64,000 bases of DNA from Gerris lacustris. Its lineage: Eukaryota > Arthropoda > Insecta > Hemiptera > Gerridae. This document shows positions 54,204 to 63,779 of this stretch, piece by piece. The position numbers were made by a program, and so were the translations under genes. Under the pieces are notes generated by a model. That model made no database searches. It saw nothing but the letters and a program-made list of their open reading frames with translations, and was not told the origin of the DNA. Location of the stretch: contig OX578279.1 of assembly GCA_951217055.1 (NCBI GenBank), positions 74,331,131-74,395,130 of the forward strand. Reading direction: 5' to 3'. Positions within the stretch are counted from its first letter, which is position 1. Each line of letters begins with the position of its first letter.

Positions 54204-57200
54204 GGGCAAAACTAGGTTTATAATTACTTATTTATTTATTTTTTTGACTTGCTTGCACAAAAAAAAAAAGAAGTAATATTTACTTATTTGCATACTTAAA
54301 TTTTAGGACTATGGCTTTGGGGTCTTTTTAAATGCCAAAAAAAAATATGTCGGGCAAAACTAGGTATATAATTACTTATTATATATATTTTTTTTTTTTT
54401 ACTATCACAACGCTATTACTTTAAAATCTGCTGTGAAACTGCAATTGCTTAAATTTCAGGTCTTTAGCTTTGGGGGGAGGCCCCGGGCCCCCTGAGCCCC
54501 CCCCCCCCCTCTGGGTACGCCACTGGCTGAGAGAAGGAAAACATAATTATTGTCCAGCTTCTTTTCTTATCATAGGCATCTTTTTTATCAAAGCAATGCT
54601 AACCAAACCAGTGCAGCCACGCCACAGCTGTAGTAACTTGACATCTAAAACGAGATTTACATTTTTTTTACCTGAAGACCCCCTCTAGCCATAAAATAAA
54701 TTTGAATAATAATAATATATATATATATATATATATATTATTATTATTATTATACAGCATTATTTTTACTTTTTATTTATTTATTTTTTATTTTAACCTG
54801 TATATGTATAATAATCGTATTTTTTTTTGAGAGTTGAGCCGGCCTAGGGGGGGGCCATGGCCCCCCCCTGCCCCCCCCTGGCTACGCCCATGCATCCTGA
54901 GTTCATATTTATTCCAGTTAATATTCCTTTTAATCCTAATGCTCAAAACATCCTCAGCTCATATTTCTTCCAGTTTATATTTCTTTTACTCATAAAGCTC
55001 AAAACACCCTCAGTTCATATTTCTTCCAGTTAATATTCCTTTTAATCCTAATGCTCCAAACATCCTCAGTTCATATTTATTCCAGTTAATATTCCTTTTA
55101 ATCCTAATGCTCAAAACATCCTCAGCTCATATTTCTTCCAGTTTATATTCCTTTTAATCTTAATGCTCAAAACACCCTCAGTTCATATTTCTTCCAGTTA
55201 ATATTCCTTTTAATCCTAATGCTCAAAACATCCTCAGTTCATATTTCTTCCAGTTTATATTCCTTTTAATCTTAATGCTCAAAACATCCTCAGTTCATTT
55301 TCCCTATAGTTTATATTTGTTTTACTCATAAAGCTCAAAACACTCTCCCATATTTCTTCCAGTTTATATTCCTTTTAATCCTAATGCTCAAAACATCCTC
55401 AGTTCATTTTCCTTCCAGTTTATATTCCTTTTACTCATAAAGCTCAAAACACCCTCAGTTCATATTTCTTCCAGTTTATATTCCTTTTAATCTTAATGCT
55501 CAAATCTTCCCTAGTATTATATTTGTCTTGAAAAACACCAAGACTTCATTTTGTTATCCTCATTTTCTAAAGTAAATATTACTTTAGTAATAGATCCCAT
55601 GTTAACACAAAATAATATTAATAAATTTTGTCTATTTGTCCCTTTTATTATTTATCTTCGGTTGCCTAGTGGGTCGTTTAAGGGTAAATTAAATAAATTC
55701 ACAACTGCTCAATATTAGTCATGGCTATATTTCGCCCCCCTCCGGGGCATATTCATGCCTATCACAAGGAAATCGTTGTCTGTTTTCAATTGAAAGTTAA
55801 AATAATTTTACCATAATCAATGGTTTCGTCAGTCATATTTCCACACTGGTACTTTACAAAATTCATTACAAAATAATACTAACTAAATAACAATAACTAT
55901 CAGAAATAACACATAACTAAATAACATTAATAGAGTAGTAACAAAGAATTAAAATACTATGGTCTAGAGGTAACCAATTGTAGTACCAGTGTAGAATATG
56001 ACTGACGAAACCATTGATTATGGTAAAATTATTTTAACTTTCAATTGAAAACAGACAACGATTTCCTTGTGATAGGCATGAATATGCCCCGGAGGGGGGC
56101 GAAATATAGCCATGACTAATATTGAGCAGTTGTGAATTTATTTAATTCACCCTTAAACGACCCACTTAACAACCGAAGACAAAATAATATTATTTTATGT
56201 GAATCTCTGTCTAACATCACATATCTACATTCATTACATCTGTGATATATTAAAGTAAGTTTATATCACTTTTAAATATAAGTATCAAAAGGGAAACTGT
56301 TTTCTTTGATTTTCTTTATCACCTCATACGTATATTTAGTTTTTAAGATTTCCATTTATAAATACACGTTTAAAATATATTTCTGAAAATAAAACTAATA
56401 AACGATAACATAAGTTTTCCTTTTATCATTACGTAAAATATTTATTCAAAAACGATACGATTTTTTCCCGGTTCTATTTTATATAAAATTTCATCAGAGG
56501 AATATCGTTTGAAAATACCCCCCCCCCCCCCCCCCTCTCCCTCCTCCCCTCCCCTCCCCATATTTGCACATCGTAATATTTCGGCTATAACACTAAACAT
56601 TTACCCTTGAAAAATTGAATAATTCCAATAAAAACCTTTGAGCAAATACAAAGGGGTAAAAAGGGACTGATAAAGAAGGCAAAATAAACCATTTTATTAG
56701 GAAATATTGCCCGGATTATTGGCTAAAGGTTTGCCCTTCGCAATATCCTTTATATATCTCATGCATTTTATTATCGGATCCATTTTGAAAGGTTCGTACT
56801 CCACGAAAACTGTGGTATAAATTCTACTCATCTGCCCTTAACATAAACTTTTCTTATGACTCTAATTTTGCTTTTCCTATATATTTGTAAAACTCAGATT
56901 AGCATACATTTTTACTTGTTTTTAAACCTTGAAAAAAAGATAAGAACTATCTTTACTTAAATATACAATGCTCTTTTCGTTCTTTTACGTTTTTATAAAG
57001 GATAATAAACTTTGCTTTAAGGCCCCCATACACGGTCTAATTGTTTGCGCAAACATTTTAACCGTGTATGGGGCTGATTGATGTTGTAAACATGATGTTT
57101 GTCGTGTATGGCCTAGATTTGCCCGACATCAGGTTTACGCAAAATGTTGGATCATTTATGAGAGCCTTTAAAGACACAGAATGTACGGTATTTACAAAAT

Positions 57201-58494
57201 ACACAATATCATAAATGATATTTTAAAAGATGCACATTTTTAGGGTCCGTAGGCAAAACCAAGGACCCTTATATTTTCCTGCGTGTGTCTGTCCGTCCGT
57301 CCTCTCGCGTGCTCTCACGGCTACACCTTCTAAAGCATGCCATCGATATATTTGAAATAATATAATTGATAGTTCCTGTTTTGCTGTCATTCAATGTTTA
57401 TCTATCACAAATTTGAGACCCGTCAAAATAAAGATTGCGTAAATATTGGATATGGCAAAACAAATAAAATAACTTGCGGATTTTTTCCGAACTAAATTTC
57501 CGCACAGCTGAAAAATTTGCTGAAAACTAATTAAATTCTGCTGAAAGATGGCTAAAAGTATTAAAATAATGCATTGTCATCGTGTTCTGAGCTATGCTAA
57601 AAGTTTCAAATGTCTAGCTATTCGGGAAGTTAGTTAGAAAACGATTGCCAGATTTGTACCGGACAAACAAACAAACAAGAAACCAAGCTAATAAAAACGT
57701 AGTAAAATAAATCTGATTTTGCTGAAAATCAAAAGGGAAGTGAAAACAATCACCTGTTGATCAATTTTAAATTGTGTTAGAAATTATTAGATTTATATTT
57801 AGTATCACTATAAAAGATAATAAATAGGTTTGATCAAGTTTCTCGTACTAATTTTTTTAAATTTTTGATTTCAGATCAAATGAAAATTATTTCTGCACCT
57901 GCTGTACCAAAAACTGAAGCTGAAAGGGTAATTATGTTAAAATGTAAAGTTATGAGTATTAATAAAGCTAAATGGATAGAAATATTACCAGGAATACATT
58001 CATAATTTGTGACTTATGATTTAGATTACTTATCGTATAATGAACACTTTCCAGTTTGCTATGCTTGATAAGAGATAATAATATGATAATTAAAAAAGAC
58101 ATTTTGTGAGAAAACTATTCATAAGGTAACGTAGTGCTTGTAAATTTTCTTTTGATATGTTTGAAGGTGCAAACACCTTCAAACATATAGAGCAGCACCT
58201 TCATAATATCAAAATATTATGAAGGTGCTGCTCTATGCGTGCTTCAGGCAAACTAATGAAATTCCACAGTCAAAATAATCATCTCAAATCAAAAAATAAT
58301 TTCTGTGAAATTTAAAATTAAAATTTACTTTTATAATAAATTATTTAGCTCTCTGAACCACTGGTATCATTTTCTTTTTTTTGTAAAATAATCACGCATG
58401 TTACTATCTACACTTTGAAAATATACTTGTAATCATTATTTTTTTCTCATTGTTTCAGTGTTTCCTTCAATGTATCTACGATGGAATCGGCTTG
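40854..58494 (+). CDS. Odorant-binding protein (PBP/GOBP family), 5' half of gene
   Basis: Odorant-binding proteins are small secreted six-cysteine helical carriers of hydrophobic ligands. Four coding exons are visible: 40854-40904, 51717-51888, 57875-57927 and 58459-58494, total 104 residues. Residues 1-17 (MKPLVLASVALLLLASQ) form a signal peptide. Residues 18-60 are a hydrophilic Ser/Thr/Asp-rich extension. Cys1 (residue 66) sits in LTESCKQ, 26 residues before Cys2 in CFLQC, so the spacing C1-X26-C2-X3-C3 fits the classical family. The IYDGIGL tail after Cys3 also fits. Exons carrying Cys4 and Cys5-X8-Cys6 were not found before 64000, so the gene continues beyond the window. Introns of 10.8, 6.0 and 0.5 kb are transposon-filled. 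It may bind odours, but many family members act outside olfaction. Confidence 0.85.
41336..42502. mobile_element. hAT-type non-autonomous element, perfect 8-base duplication
   Basis: Terminal CAGTGGCGTAACTAAG and (reversed) CAGTGGCGTAAATAG are inverted repeats. AGTTACAC occurs exactly at 41328-41335 and 42503-42510, the 8-base duplication typical of hAT. The subterminal GGCGCCCCCC runs are mirrored. The 1167-base interior includes a copy of the CCAATTAATGTGGCACATAG repeat. No transposase; it lies in OBP intron 1. Confidence 0.82.
43399..43612. mobile_element. Head-to-head palindromic pair of tRNA-SINE tails
   Basis: The minus-strand half (43399-43500) carries CCAGCGCCGGGATTTGAACC (box B reversed) and the tail AACTACGGGAAACAGACAGT. 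The plus half (43520-43612) carries the same tail forward: TGGAGTGTATTTTTCACTGT, CTGTTTCCCGTAGTTAATAA. The arms match almost perfectly for about 90 bases, so this is an inverted dimer of one SINE family. Confidence 0.72.
43801..43985 (+). mobile_element. tRNA-derived SINE
   Basis: A tRNA-like head: box A GCGTAGCTTAGATGGAAGAG, a TATACTGGAAATATA anticodon-arm-like stem, and box B GTGGTTCAAATCCCGGCG. It is followed by the CACTGTCTGTTTCCCGTAGT body and an AT-rich tail. The acceptor ends do not pair as in a true tRNA and the fusion to a conserved tail marks it as a SINE. A third copy is at 52116-52250. Confidence 0.78.
44638..44912. other. G/C-run-rich segment, possible hAT end fragments
   Basis: CAGGGCCATTTGGAGGATTT with GGGCCCCTGGGC, and further GGGGCCCCTTT phrases, resemble the starts of other hAT-type elements. 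No partner end is seen separate from the 43213-44911 element. Confidence 0.35.
45400..45830. repeat. GACA-tract family, inverted relative to 29100-29565
   Basis: It matches 29100-29565 in reverse over its whole length, with only small differences in the CTGTCTG tract. It lies in OBP intron 1. It ends by 45905 with the GCCACACTAATTGGCAGTCT phrase. Confidence 0.7.
47090..47909. mobile_element. MITE of GAGTTTACTCGC words, inserted in family F element
   Basis: AAGCCTCGATTACACGGGGC at the left mirrors GCCCCGTGTAATCGAGGCTT at the right. Subterminal blocks are shuffled forward and reverse copies of ACTCGCTACTCGC. It is itself interrupted by 47275-47775. The target duplication is unclear. The style of the ends is that of PIF/Harbinger-like MITEs elsewhere in the window. 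Confidence 0.7.
47275..47775. mobile_element. PIF/Harbinger-like MITE, innermost insertion, TTA duplication
   Basis: AGGCCGATTTACACGTATTA and its reverse complement terminate the 501-base unit, with TTA at 47272-47274 and 47776-47778. Subterminal AACTAAATTTTAAGTGACTT words are mirrored on the right. It sits inside 47090-47909. Confidence 0.75.
48783..49784. repeat. Two tandem copies of dispersed repeat family G
   Basis: 48783-49205 and 49207-49784 are adjacent direct copies. Both run from TTACGCG-CTAGTGCGG / GTCGAGTGCGG through GAGTTTGCACCCGAGCGA, CGTACCGTACTTTATCTA, TTAAACAAACAGCAAATTAG to TATCAATCGTAGATAA. The first lacks the GAAGAATTCC-TTTACCGCGC hairpin block present in the second, and the copies at 1-178 and 39635-40085. 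This gives the full unit length of about 580 bases. The frame 49227-49583 is incidental. Confidence 0.7.
49785..50376. other. OBP intron 1 stretch, repeat remnants only
   Basis: Contains GGACCGGACCGGAACCGAG-type words near 49930-50040, also seen near 42710-42770 (GACCGGACAATGGG, GGACCGGTACCAG). No gene. Confidence 0.4.
50377..51550. repeat. ~84-base tandem array split by an insertion
   Basis: Units start ACTGGGGAGGCATGAGT at about 50384, 50473, 50557, 50641, 50723 and, after the insertion 50806-51473, at about 51480. Each contains TTAATTAAAGAGACATAT, CTCCAATCTCTTG and TGTCACCTGTTTTCAGTG. Two neighbouring central units are almost identical, which suggests recent local duplication. Confidence 0.85.
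50806..51473 (-). mobile_element. 5S-rRNA-derived SINE-like repeat, copy 2
   Basis: The insertion splits a tandem unit and is bounded by a TTTTTAC-like repeat on both sides. On the minus strand a short head TCGGGTACGGGGGACCTCGG and an AGGCCACT-AGTGGCCT hairpin precede the 5S match (51390-51351), which includes GTACTTGGATGGGTGACCG. The remainder matches 26640-27275 and ends at ACTATTAGTAGTGAGGAAAT. The 5S portion holds the internal promoter region. Confidence 0.7.
51717..51888 (+). CDS. OBP exon 2: N-terminal extension and Cys1
   Basis: Acceptor GACTGTTTCAG and donor CCGG|GTAATT; starts in phase 0 and ends one base into a codon. The first 30 codons are rich in Ser, Thr, Asp and Glu (VSSSPTGESTTKADSDDAES onward), then KNIKEQIAALTESCKQTAKI, an amphipathic helix with Cys1, as in helix 1 of classical OBPs. 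The acidic extension is longer than usual for the family. Confidence 0.85.
52116..52250 (+). mobile_element. tRNA-derived SINE, copy 3
   Basis: TTCTCCAGTATAGCTCAGTT with box A, GGATATATAGCAGGCCCGTG, a box-B relic GTGGTTAAAGTCCGGTGC and the shared tail CTCCCGTAGTTAATGATAAT. More diverged than 43801-43985 (box B has lost the GGTTCRA match). Confidence 0.7.
52391..52446. repeat. (TA)n microsatellite
   Basis: About 28 TA units inside the hAT-type element, followed shortly by a C run at 52476-52492. Confidence 0.95.
52505..52760. repeat. Repeat copy inverted at 57370-57605
   Basis: ACTTTTAGCATAGCTCAAAA, CCATCTTTCAGCAGAATT, AATCCGCAAGTTATTTTACT, GACGGGTCTCAAATTTGTGA and ATTGAATGACTGCAAAACAG all recur in reverse order and orientation at 57370-57605. 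Family unknown. Confidence 0.65.
54109..54200. repeat. (TA)n microsatellite
   Basis: Two TA blocks separated by a single CA step, within the hAT-type element. The phrase GTCGGGCAAAACTAGGTTTA follows and recurs at 54348, indicating a local duplication. Confidence 0.9.
55651..56182. mobile_element. Foldback element with ~220-base arms
   Basis: CTTCGGTTGCCTAGTGGGTC at the left mirrors GACCCACTTAACAACCGAAG at the right. Inverted identity is high through CACAACTGCTCAATATTAGT, CGCCCCCCTCCGGGGCATAT, CAAGGAAATCGTTGTCTGTT and ATCAATGGTTTCGTCAGTCA. The spacer is about 55870-55965. An AAAATAATATTA word occurs on both sides. No coding frame. Confidence 0.78.
56183..57874. other. OBP intron 2 stretch with repeat remnants
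   Basis: Contains a C run with CCCTCCCC at 56517-56558, an inverted ATACACGG/CCGTGTAT motif at 57023-57110 resembling small Harbinger-like MITEs, a solo TTTTTAGGGTCCGTAGGC end at 57237-57330 and the repeat copy at 57370-57605. No coding exon apart from the OBP exon that follows. Confidence 0.5.
57875..57927 (+). CDS. OBP exon 3
   Basis: Acceptor TTGATTTCAG and donor AGG|GTAATT. Two bases complete an Asp codon from exon 2, then QMKIISAPAVPKTEAER follows. This is the loop and helix between Cys1 and Cys2 of the family. Confidence 0.82.
58155..58236. repeat. Two adjoining perfect hairpins with CAAA loops
   Basis: Hairpin 1 (58155-58188): ATATGTTTGAAGGTG, loop CAAA, and its exact complement. Hairpin 2 (58187-58236): a 23-base perfect stem starting ATAGAGCAGCACCTTCATAA, loop CAAA. 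Both stems contain GAAGGTG/CACCTTC. They lie in OBP intron 3, between exons 57927 and 58459. Confidence 0.88.
58459..58494 (+). CDS. OBP exon 4: Cys2-X3-Cys3
   Basis: Acceptor CATTGTTTCAG and donor TTG|GTGAGT; 12 codons CFLQCIYDGIGL in phase 0. C-F-x-x-C followed by an aromatic-acidic-G stretch is the hallmark of helix 3 of insect OBPs. The next exon should start with a helix and carry Cys4; it is not seen in the window. Confidence 0.85.
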
Positions 58495-59134
58495 GTGAGT
58501 TTAATTAATAATAAATATTAATAATAATAAAAATAACTAAGCAATTAATAGGAGCTACATAACACTGCAATATAAATTAGCAGCTAAAATCCATTATTTC
58601 ACTACGTGGACTTAAAAAATCGTTTCATTACTCCTGGCTGTAAAGAAAAAATGTTTTACGCCCTAGGAACTAAAAGATTTTTATTTTCCGGCGGGTAGTT
58701 GTCAAAACTTCCGTTAGTAGTGCTGCAGTCTTTGTAGAAATGCTTCTTGTACGATTAAAATCCGCTAGATGTCAATGCGTTTTATTTATCTTTTCCTATA
58801 GTGTAACCTTTTTTTAAGTCTTAAGTATGTACTAATATTTGCTATTATTATATTGATCATTGATTAATATTTAATGTTTTTTTATTGTCTGCTACCACGG
58901 AAAAAATAGCATATGCTACACGACTGAGAAGTGTTTTTTCTTTACCTTGGCAATATTTACTGCCTCGCTTCGCACGGCAGTAAAGTAACATAATATACTA
59001 TTAGATCTTTGCAATTGTTACTCTGATTGGAATAACAATTATTCTAATTCACTAGGTAGATCTAATATTAGACAAGTCATTTTAGGTTTTTGAAAAAAAA
59101 TGTGTCATACGAGTACTTGGACTTTGGGTTTTTG

Positions 59135-59475
59135 ACTGGTATTCCAATCTACTTCTTAACTTAACATACCAGTGTTTTTCTTTTCAACAATTGAACCAAA
59201 CATTTACATTTCTTTGCTCTTTGTTAGGTTTATAATTTTTTAACTGGTATTTCAATCTACTTCTTAACTTAACATACCAGTATTTTTCTTTTCAACAATT
59301 GAACCAAACATTTACATTTCTTTGCTCTTTGTTAGGTTTATAATTTTTTAACTGGTATTTCAATCTACTTCTTAACTTAACATACCAGTATCTTTCTTTT
59401 CAACAATTGAACCAAACATTTAAATTTCTTTGCTCTTTGTTAGATTTATTATTTTTTAACTGGTATTCCAGTCCA
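59135..59475. repeat. 108-base tandem array, three units and a partial fourth
   Basis: ACTGGTATTYCAATCTACTT starts at 59135, 59243, 59351 and 59459, exactly 108 bases apart. Each unit holds TTAACATACCAGTATTTTTC, AATTGAACCAAACATTTA and TTTGCTCTTTGTTAG. ACTGGTAT/ATACCAGT is an inverted pair within each unit. Confidence 0.92.
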
Positions 59476-59859
59476 GTTTGTAACGTAGAATATCTGTAAT
59501 TTTTTTTAACAGTATAATTAAATATATAAAAATCCAAATTTCTTTAATTGTATTCACTTTTTTCTAACATTTCTAATTATTCCAGATTTTGTTATAACCT
59601 TTATCAAGGTCAGAGTCTTTTAAAGGGTTTTCTCCATTAAAAACTAGTTTACATTGCAAAAGCATTTTAATTAGATTATCTTTAAATCAGTATATTATAT
59701 ATTTAAAGATCAAAGCTTTTTCAATTATAACATATATACATATAGGGTTATTAAAGTTAGATAATAAATGTATACCATTATAAATAAATATAATATTGTG
59801 TATTTTGTAAACAAGTACATTCTGTGTTTTTTACTTTCTCATATAAAGAGTAAGTATTG

Positions 59860-60235
59860 TGATGGCGCGAAAATTCGATTTTCAGATTTTGATGGATTTA
59901 CACGTTTTGAGGTCCCCTGAGTCCTAAAAAGTTTTTTAAAAAATGTCTGTCGTCTGTCTGAGCAGACGCCAGGAGCCTAAACTACTGGGCCGATTTGGAC
60001 GAAATTTAGCATACATTTTCTGAAAAATCATATCCCGAGGCGAAATCGAGAAATGAATTTTAGCTCCAAATTTGGGGGCGCTACCCCCCAAAAACTCAGA
60101 AAAAACGTGAAAAAAAATATTTCTCGAAAACGGTTCCGACGATTTTGATTAAAAAATTCTAAAATGTCCATTTAATACGGATCCAACGATATAAGCAGTT
60201 TTCCCGACAAAAATCTAGTTCCTAAGAAAATAGCT
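59860..60235. repeat. Dispersed repeat, copy 2 of pair with 23860-24225
   Basis: The longer copy: GTGATGGCGCGAAAATTCGA, TGTCTGTCGTCTGTCTGAGC, CTACTGGGCCGATTTGGACG, CGAGGCGAAATCGAGAAATG, GGGGGCGCTACCCCCC. Phrasing such as 'GATTTGGACGAAATTT' is common to noncoding insect repeats; no protein frame. Confidence 0.45.
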
Positions 60236-60300
60236 TAAAACGTGGACGGAGAGATCTCGGGTTCGATTCCTCGCCCTGGAGAAGTTATTTTTATGGTAAA
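60236..60300 (+). repeat. tRNA-like box B fragment
   Basis: GATCTCGGGTTCGATTCCTC followed by GCCCTGGAG is a box-B-like SINE piece with no clear box A upstream. A reverse fragment of similar form is at 26008-26035 (GGGATCGAACCCGGGACCC). Confidence 0.4.
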
Positions 60301-60919
60301 TTTTGATATAATTTTCAATAATTATTAAACGTACTTACAAAAACTAATAAATGGAAAACAAGTAATTATGAACTTGTATATGAGAAAGTTTGTCTGAGTT
60401 GTCTCGGACCGATTTTTTTTTTATTTGGATTTAAGTAAACGACAATGAAATTTCCCTACTTAAAAAAAAGATTGTAGAGGTAATATCAACGAATTGAGGA
60501 TTTCTCGCCTGGATAATCACTTAGAAATTATTAAATATTTTACCCGGGTTTTCAGCGAATTTATTAAATGAATTTATATAATTTGACAATATTGGCTTGT
60601 AAAAGCAGAATATCAATACAATACGTGATAGGATGCGAGGAAGCTGTTTACTACACTAATTGACAGACGACAGACTATTTTCTAGCTTATATTTTTTTTA
60701 AAAATCTTATGTTTATTATCTAATTTTGTATAACTACTGATTTTCAATTGAAAGTGAATATTGTTAATGTGATATAATATTACGAACAGTTAACTCTGAA
60801 AAAACGTTGGTTATGTAACCCTACAATGCACACATCATATGCAGGTTCGTTAAAATAGTAGACCCATTCATCAGCATTAATCAATTTTAGGATACAATAA
60901 TCCTTTATTTACATTTGAT

Positions 60920-61031
60920 TAGAGGTGGTTAGAGGTAGTTAGATGTGGTTAAAGGTAATTAGAGGTGGTTAGAGGTAGTTAGAGGTGGCTAGAGGTAGTT
61001 AGAGGTGGTTAGAGGTAGTTAGAGGTGGTTA
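60920..61031. repeat. Minisatellite of GTTAGAGGT(A/G)
   Basis: About twelve copies of a 9-base unit, alternately TTAGAGGTG and TTAGAGGTA, with a few substitutions. The alternation implies an 18-base higher-order unit. Confidence 0.9.
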
Positions 61032-61848
61032 AGTCGTTCTGGCGTACAGACGTACTAATTTCAATTAATGACGCTTACTTAATACAGAACAAATTAATTT
61101 GTTGTAATTGGAATTTAGAGAAATTTTGAATTAATAAACGCAATTATTATATATTGTGTACTTAATAAATCTGTCATTTATGCAGTAAACCGAAAGACCC
61201 TATTGGATTCTTTATACATAAATAAAAGTGAAAATAATATTTTTTATAAATGATCGTTTAGTTTAATTATAAATAATTTTTTTTTGTAAAAAAAAGTGCT
61301 TACAACCTTTTTCTTTTATTATTATGAACTGGCAAAATTATAATAAGCTAAAAACAAAATCTCGCATGTTACAGAAATAACATTTGAAAAGCATGTCTAA
61401 CAAGAACGGCTTGAATTATTAATATTACTTTTTCTTTCCACGTTCTCAAATAAGGGAAAAAGAAACGGAAAAAAATATTTAAAGAAAATTTCTTTTTTTT
61501 TCGTGTTTTTGTTGTATTTTCTCCCCCGGACTAGGGGTGCTAACATTTTTTTTTATATTTTAAACAAACTGTAAGCTTTATCCTTTGCTAAAAAGTTTTT
61601 TAAAAATCCCTTCCTCTTTTCATCCCTTAGCTGTTACAAGAAACAACTGAATGCTTATAAGTATATACGTATACAGATATAAAATTACGCCATTAATATT
61701 TACTAGTACAAACGTAAGCTTACTTATTTAAATTTTATGTATTATAATTTTTTGTTTGCTTTCTCAAGGAAAAAGAACATTTGATGCAACAACCTTATTT
61801 AAGTAACTAGAATCACATAGCTCTTTCAAAATAGCGACCATGATTATA

Positions 61849-62048
<200 letters not shown>

Positions 62049-62749
62049 TGGCCTCTGTGGTCAATTATTATACGGTTGATGCAACTGTAGATCGAAACAC
62101 TAATCCCTTTTCATCCAACTTATATACAATAGTATATAAGTTATGTTAAAAGATCTAATTAGTGGCTTTCCTGGAAAGACAACAATAAGTAGAGATCTTC
62201 ACTAGGAAACCTCAATAGAGACAATATAATCCCGACGGTTTGATCCCATTTTAGGGATTATTCTGAAATGAGTTAGTTCAATTGCTCATGGAGTGAGTAA
62301 TTAGCAACTGAAAACGCTAGGATTATCTCTAAAGCGGGTCTACACCAGAATATTAAGATCTATCTATCGAACTAGATCTAGATATATTTAGAGTACCTTT
62401 AGATTTATATATAAAACAAATACATAGTTCGACTTACAAAAAAAGAAACTAAATACATTTTGAAGAATTTTAACTAGTGACACATAAATGCATTCACAAA
62501 CATATTATGTGTCCTTGTAGAATTAGTTCATAAAAAGGAAGAATCAAATTTTAGTTCCCACAAATAACATATTCATATCCATAACAATAATCATTCAAAT
62601 TGATCATTTACGTAAAAATAGTCTGCCAATTAGTGTGGCACATAGCTTCCTCGCGTCCTATTTCGTATACCTTAATGATTTTATGCTTTTACAATCTAGT
62701 TTTGTCAAATTTATTTAATTTAATCTGTGTCAACATTGTTTTAATTTGT

Positions 62750-63180
62750 GCTTCCGAGCTTACCGGAGGTAACGGAAGCTATGTGATCGTTCTGAAGAAC
62801 GAAACTATTCTATATCTCTGATTTCAAAATTCCAAAACAGAAGTCCATTTCAGACATAGGGAACATTTTTGGTCCCGTGTCTGTCTGTCGGTCTGTCGCT
62901 CAATTTTTGCGAATAAATATATTTTAAGAACTACACGTCCGATTTTAATGAAATTTGTATGATAGGCCAAAATTAGCTCATTGTTGATCTCATAAGTTTT
63001 AACCTTCTGCTGTTTCTCTTCTACATGAGCTCAAACATGCATTTATTTACACTTATATCTTCAAAAGTAGTCATCTGATTTTATGAAATTTGGATTGTTT
63101 GTCGAAAATAGCCAGAAAATAGCCCCTGATCCATCACAACTGTCTACGCTGTTTAAATCTTGCTAAATTGAAACAATTTT
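62750..63180. repeat. Dispersed repeat, copy of 28500-29036
   Basis: Same order of phrases as 28500-29000: CTTCCGAGCTTACCGGAGGT, GTTCTGAAGAACGAAACT, CTGTCTGTCTGTCGGTCTGT, TTTTAACCTTCTGCTGTTTC. It is preceded at 62620-62660 by GCCAATTAGTGTGGCACATA, the phrase that closes several other copies. Confidence 0.6.
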
Positions 63181-63250
63181 GACAGATTTAAAAAACGGGG
63201 GGAAATTAAAAATATATGACAATAATAGGTTTTAATAGCATAAACTAACT

Positions 63251-63779
63251 CTTAGAATAATACTATATATAGAAGGAGGATCACTGATAACATTGAAGCC
63301 AACTTTGGTTGTGTCCCTTAATCCGCGTTCTAAAAATTCATTTTTGTAATTTGTGACGACATAACTCTAAAATTATTTGCCTTCGGTTTTTTAATTTAAT
63401 TTTTTATTAAATTATAATTATTGATAGTCAGTTTAGTTTATTGTAATATTTTTTTGTGTTTTATCTTATTTTAGCTTGAATTATGCTAAAAATAATGTTT
63501 ATTTTATCATGCAGGGCGAGTTGTAAAAAATTACGTTAGAGTGAAACGTAAACAATAACCAATGGCAGGGTTTTTCTTCTTGATGTTTGTGAGCGGGCTT
63601 TGAATAGTTACTAAAGCATGGCCAACTTTCTCCTGTTTAAATGAAAAAAATGAGTGTTGTTATGTTGGCAGCCTGGTCTTAAGGACACAACCTCTCGGCA
63701 AAAGTTATCTTCAGTCTCTTATCAGTAATTGCTTAGGATTCCGATTCTATGCTCCTTCTATATATAGTATTATTCTAAG
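63251..63779. mobile_element. MITE with 28-base perfect inverted ends
   Basis: CTTAGAATAATACTATATAT followed by AGAAGGAG at 63251-63278 is exactly inverted at 63752-63779. The subterminal GGTTGTGTCCCTTAA / TTAAGGACACAACC pair is also inverted. 529 bases, non-coding. Confidence 0.72.

Larger units (their letters stand above)
52343..54892. mobile_element. hAT-type composite element, perfect 8-base duplication
   Basis: Ends CATGGGCGTAGCCAGGG and CCCTGGCTACGCCCATG are perfect inverted repeats. CATCCTGA, part of the tandem unit, is duplicated exactly at 52335-52342 and 54893-54900. The 2550-base interior is a mosaic: (TA)n tracts, an 'AGCTCAAAACACGATGACAA' family copy (52505-52760), a GAACGCCGTTCC phrase (about 53115) and another hAT-like end (54470-54530). 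No intact transposase. Confidence 0.8.
52258..55510. repeat. 56-base tandem array split by a hAT-type insertion
   Basis: Units contain TCAGTTCATATTTCTTCCAG, TTTATATTCCTTTTAAT and CTAATGCTCAAAACA, period about 56 bases. One and a half units lie at 52258-52342 and about eleven at 54893-55510. Variants with ACTCATAAAGCTC alternate with TAATCCTAATGCTC, hinting at a two-unit higher-order repeat. Confidence 0.85.
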
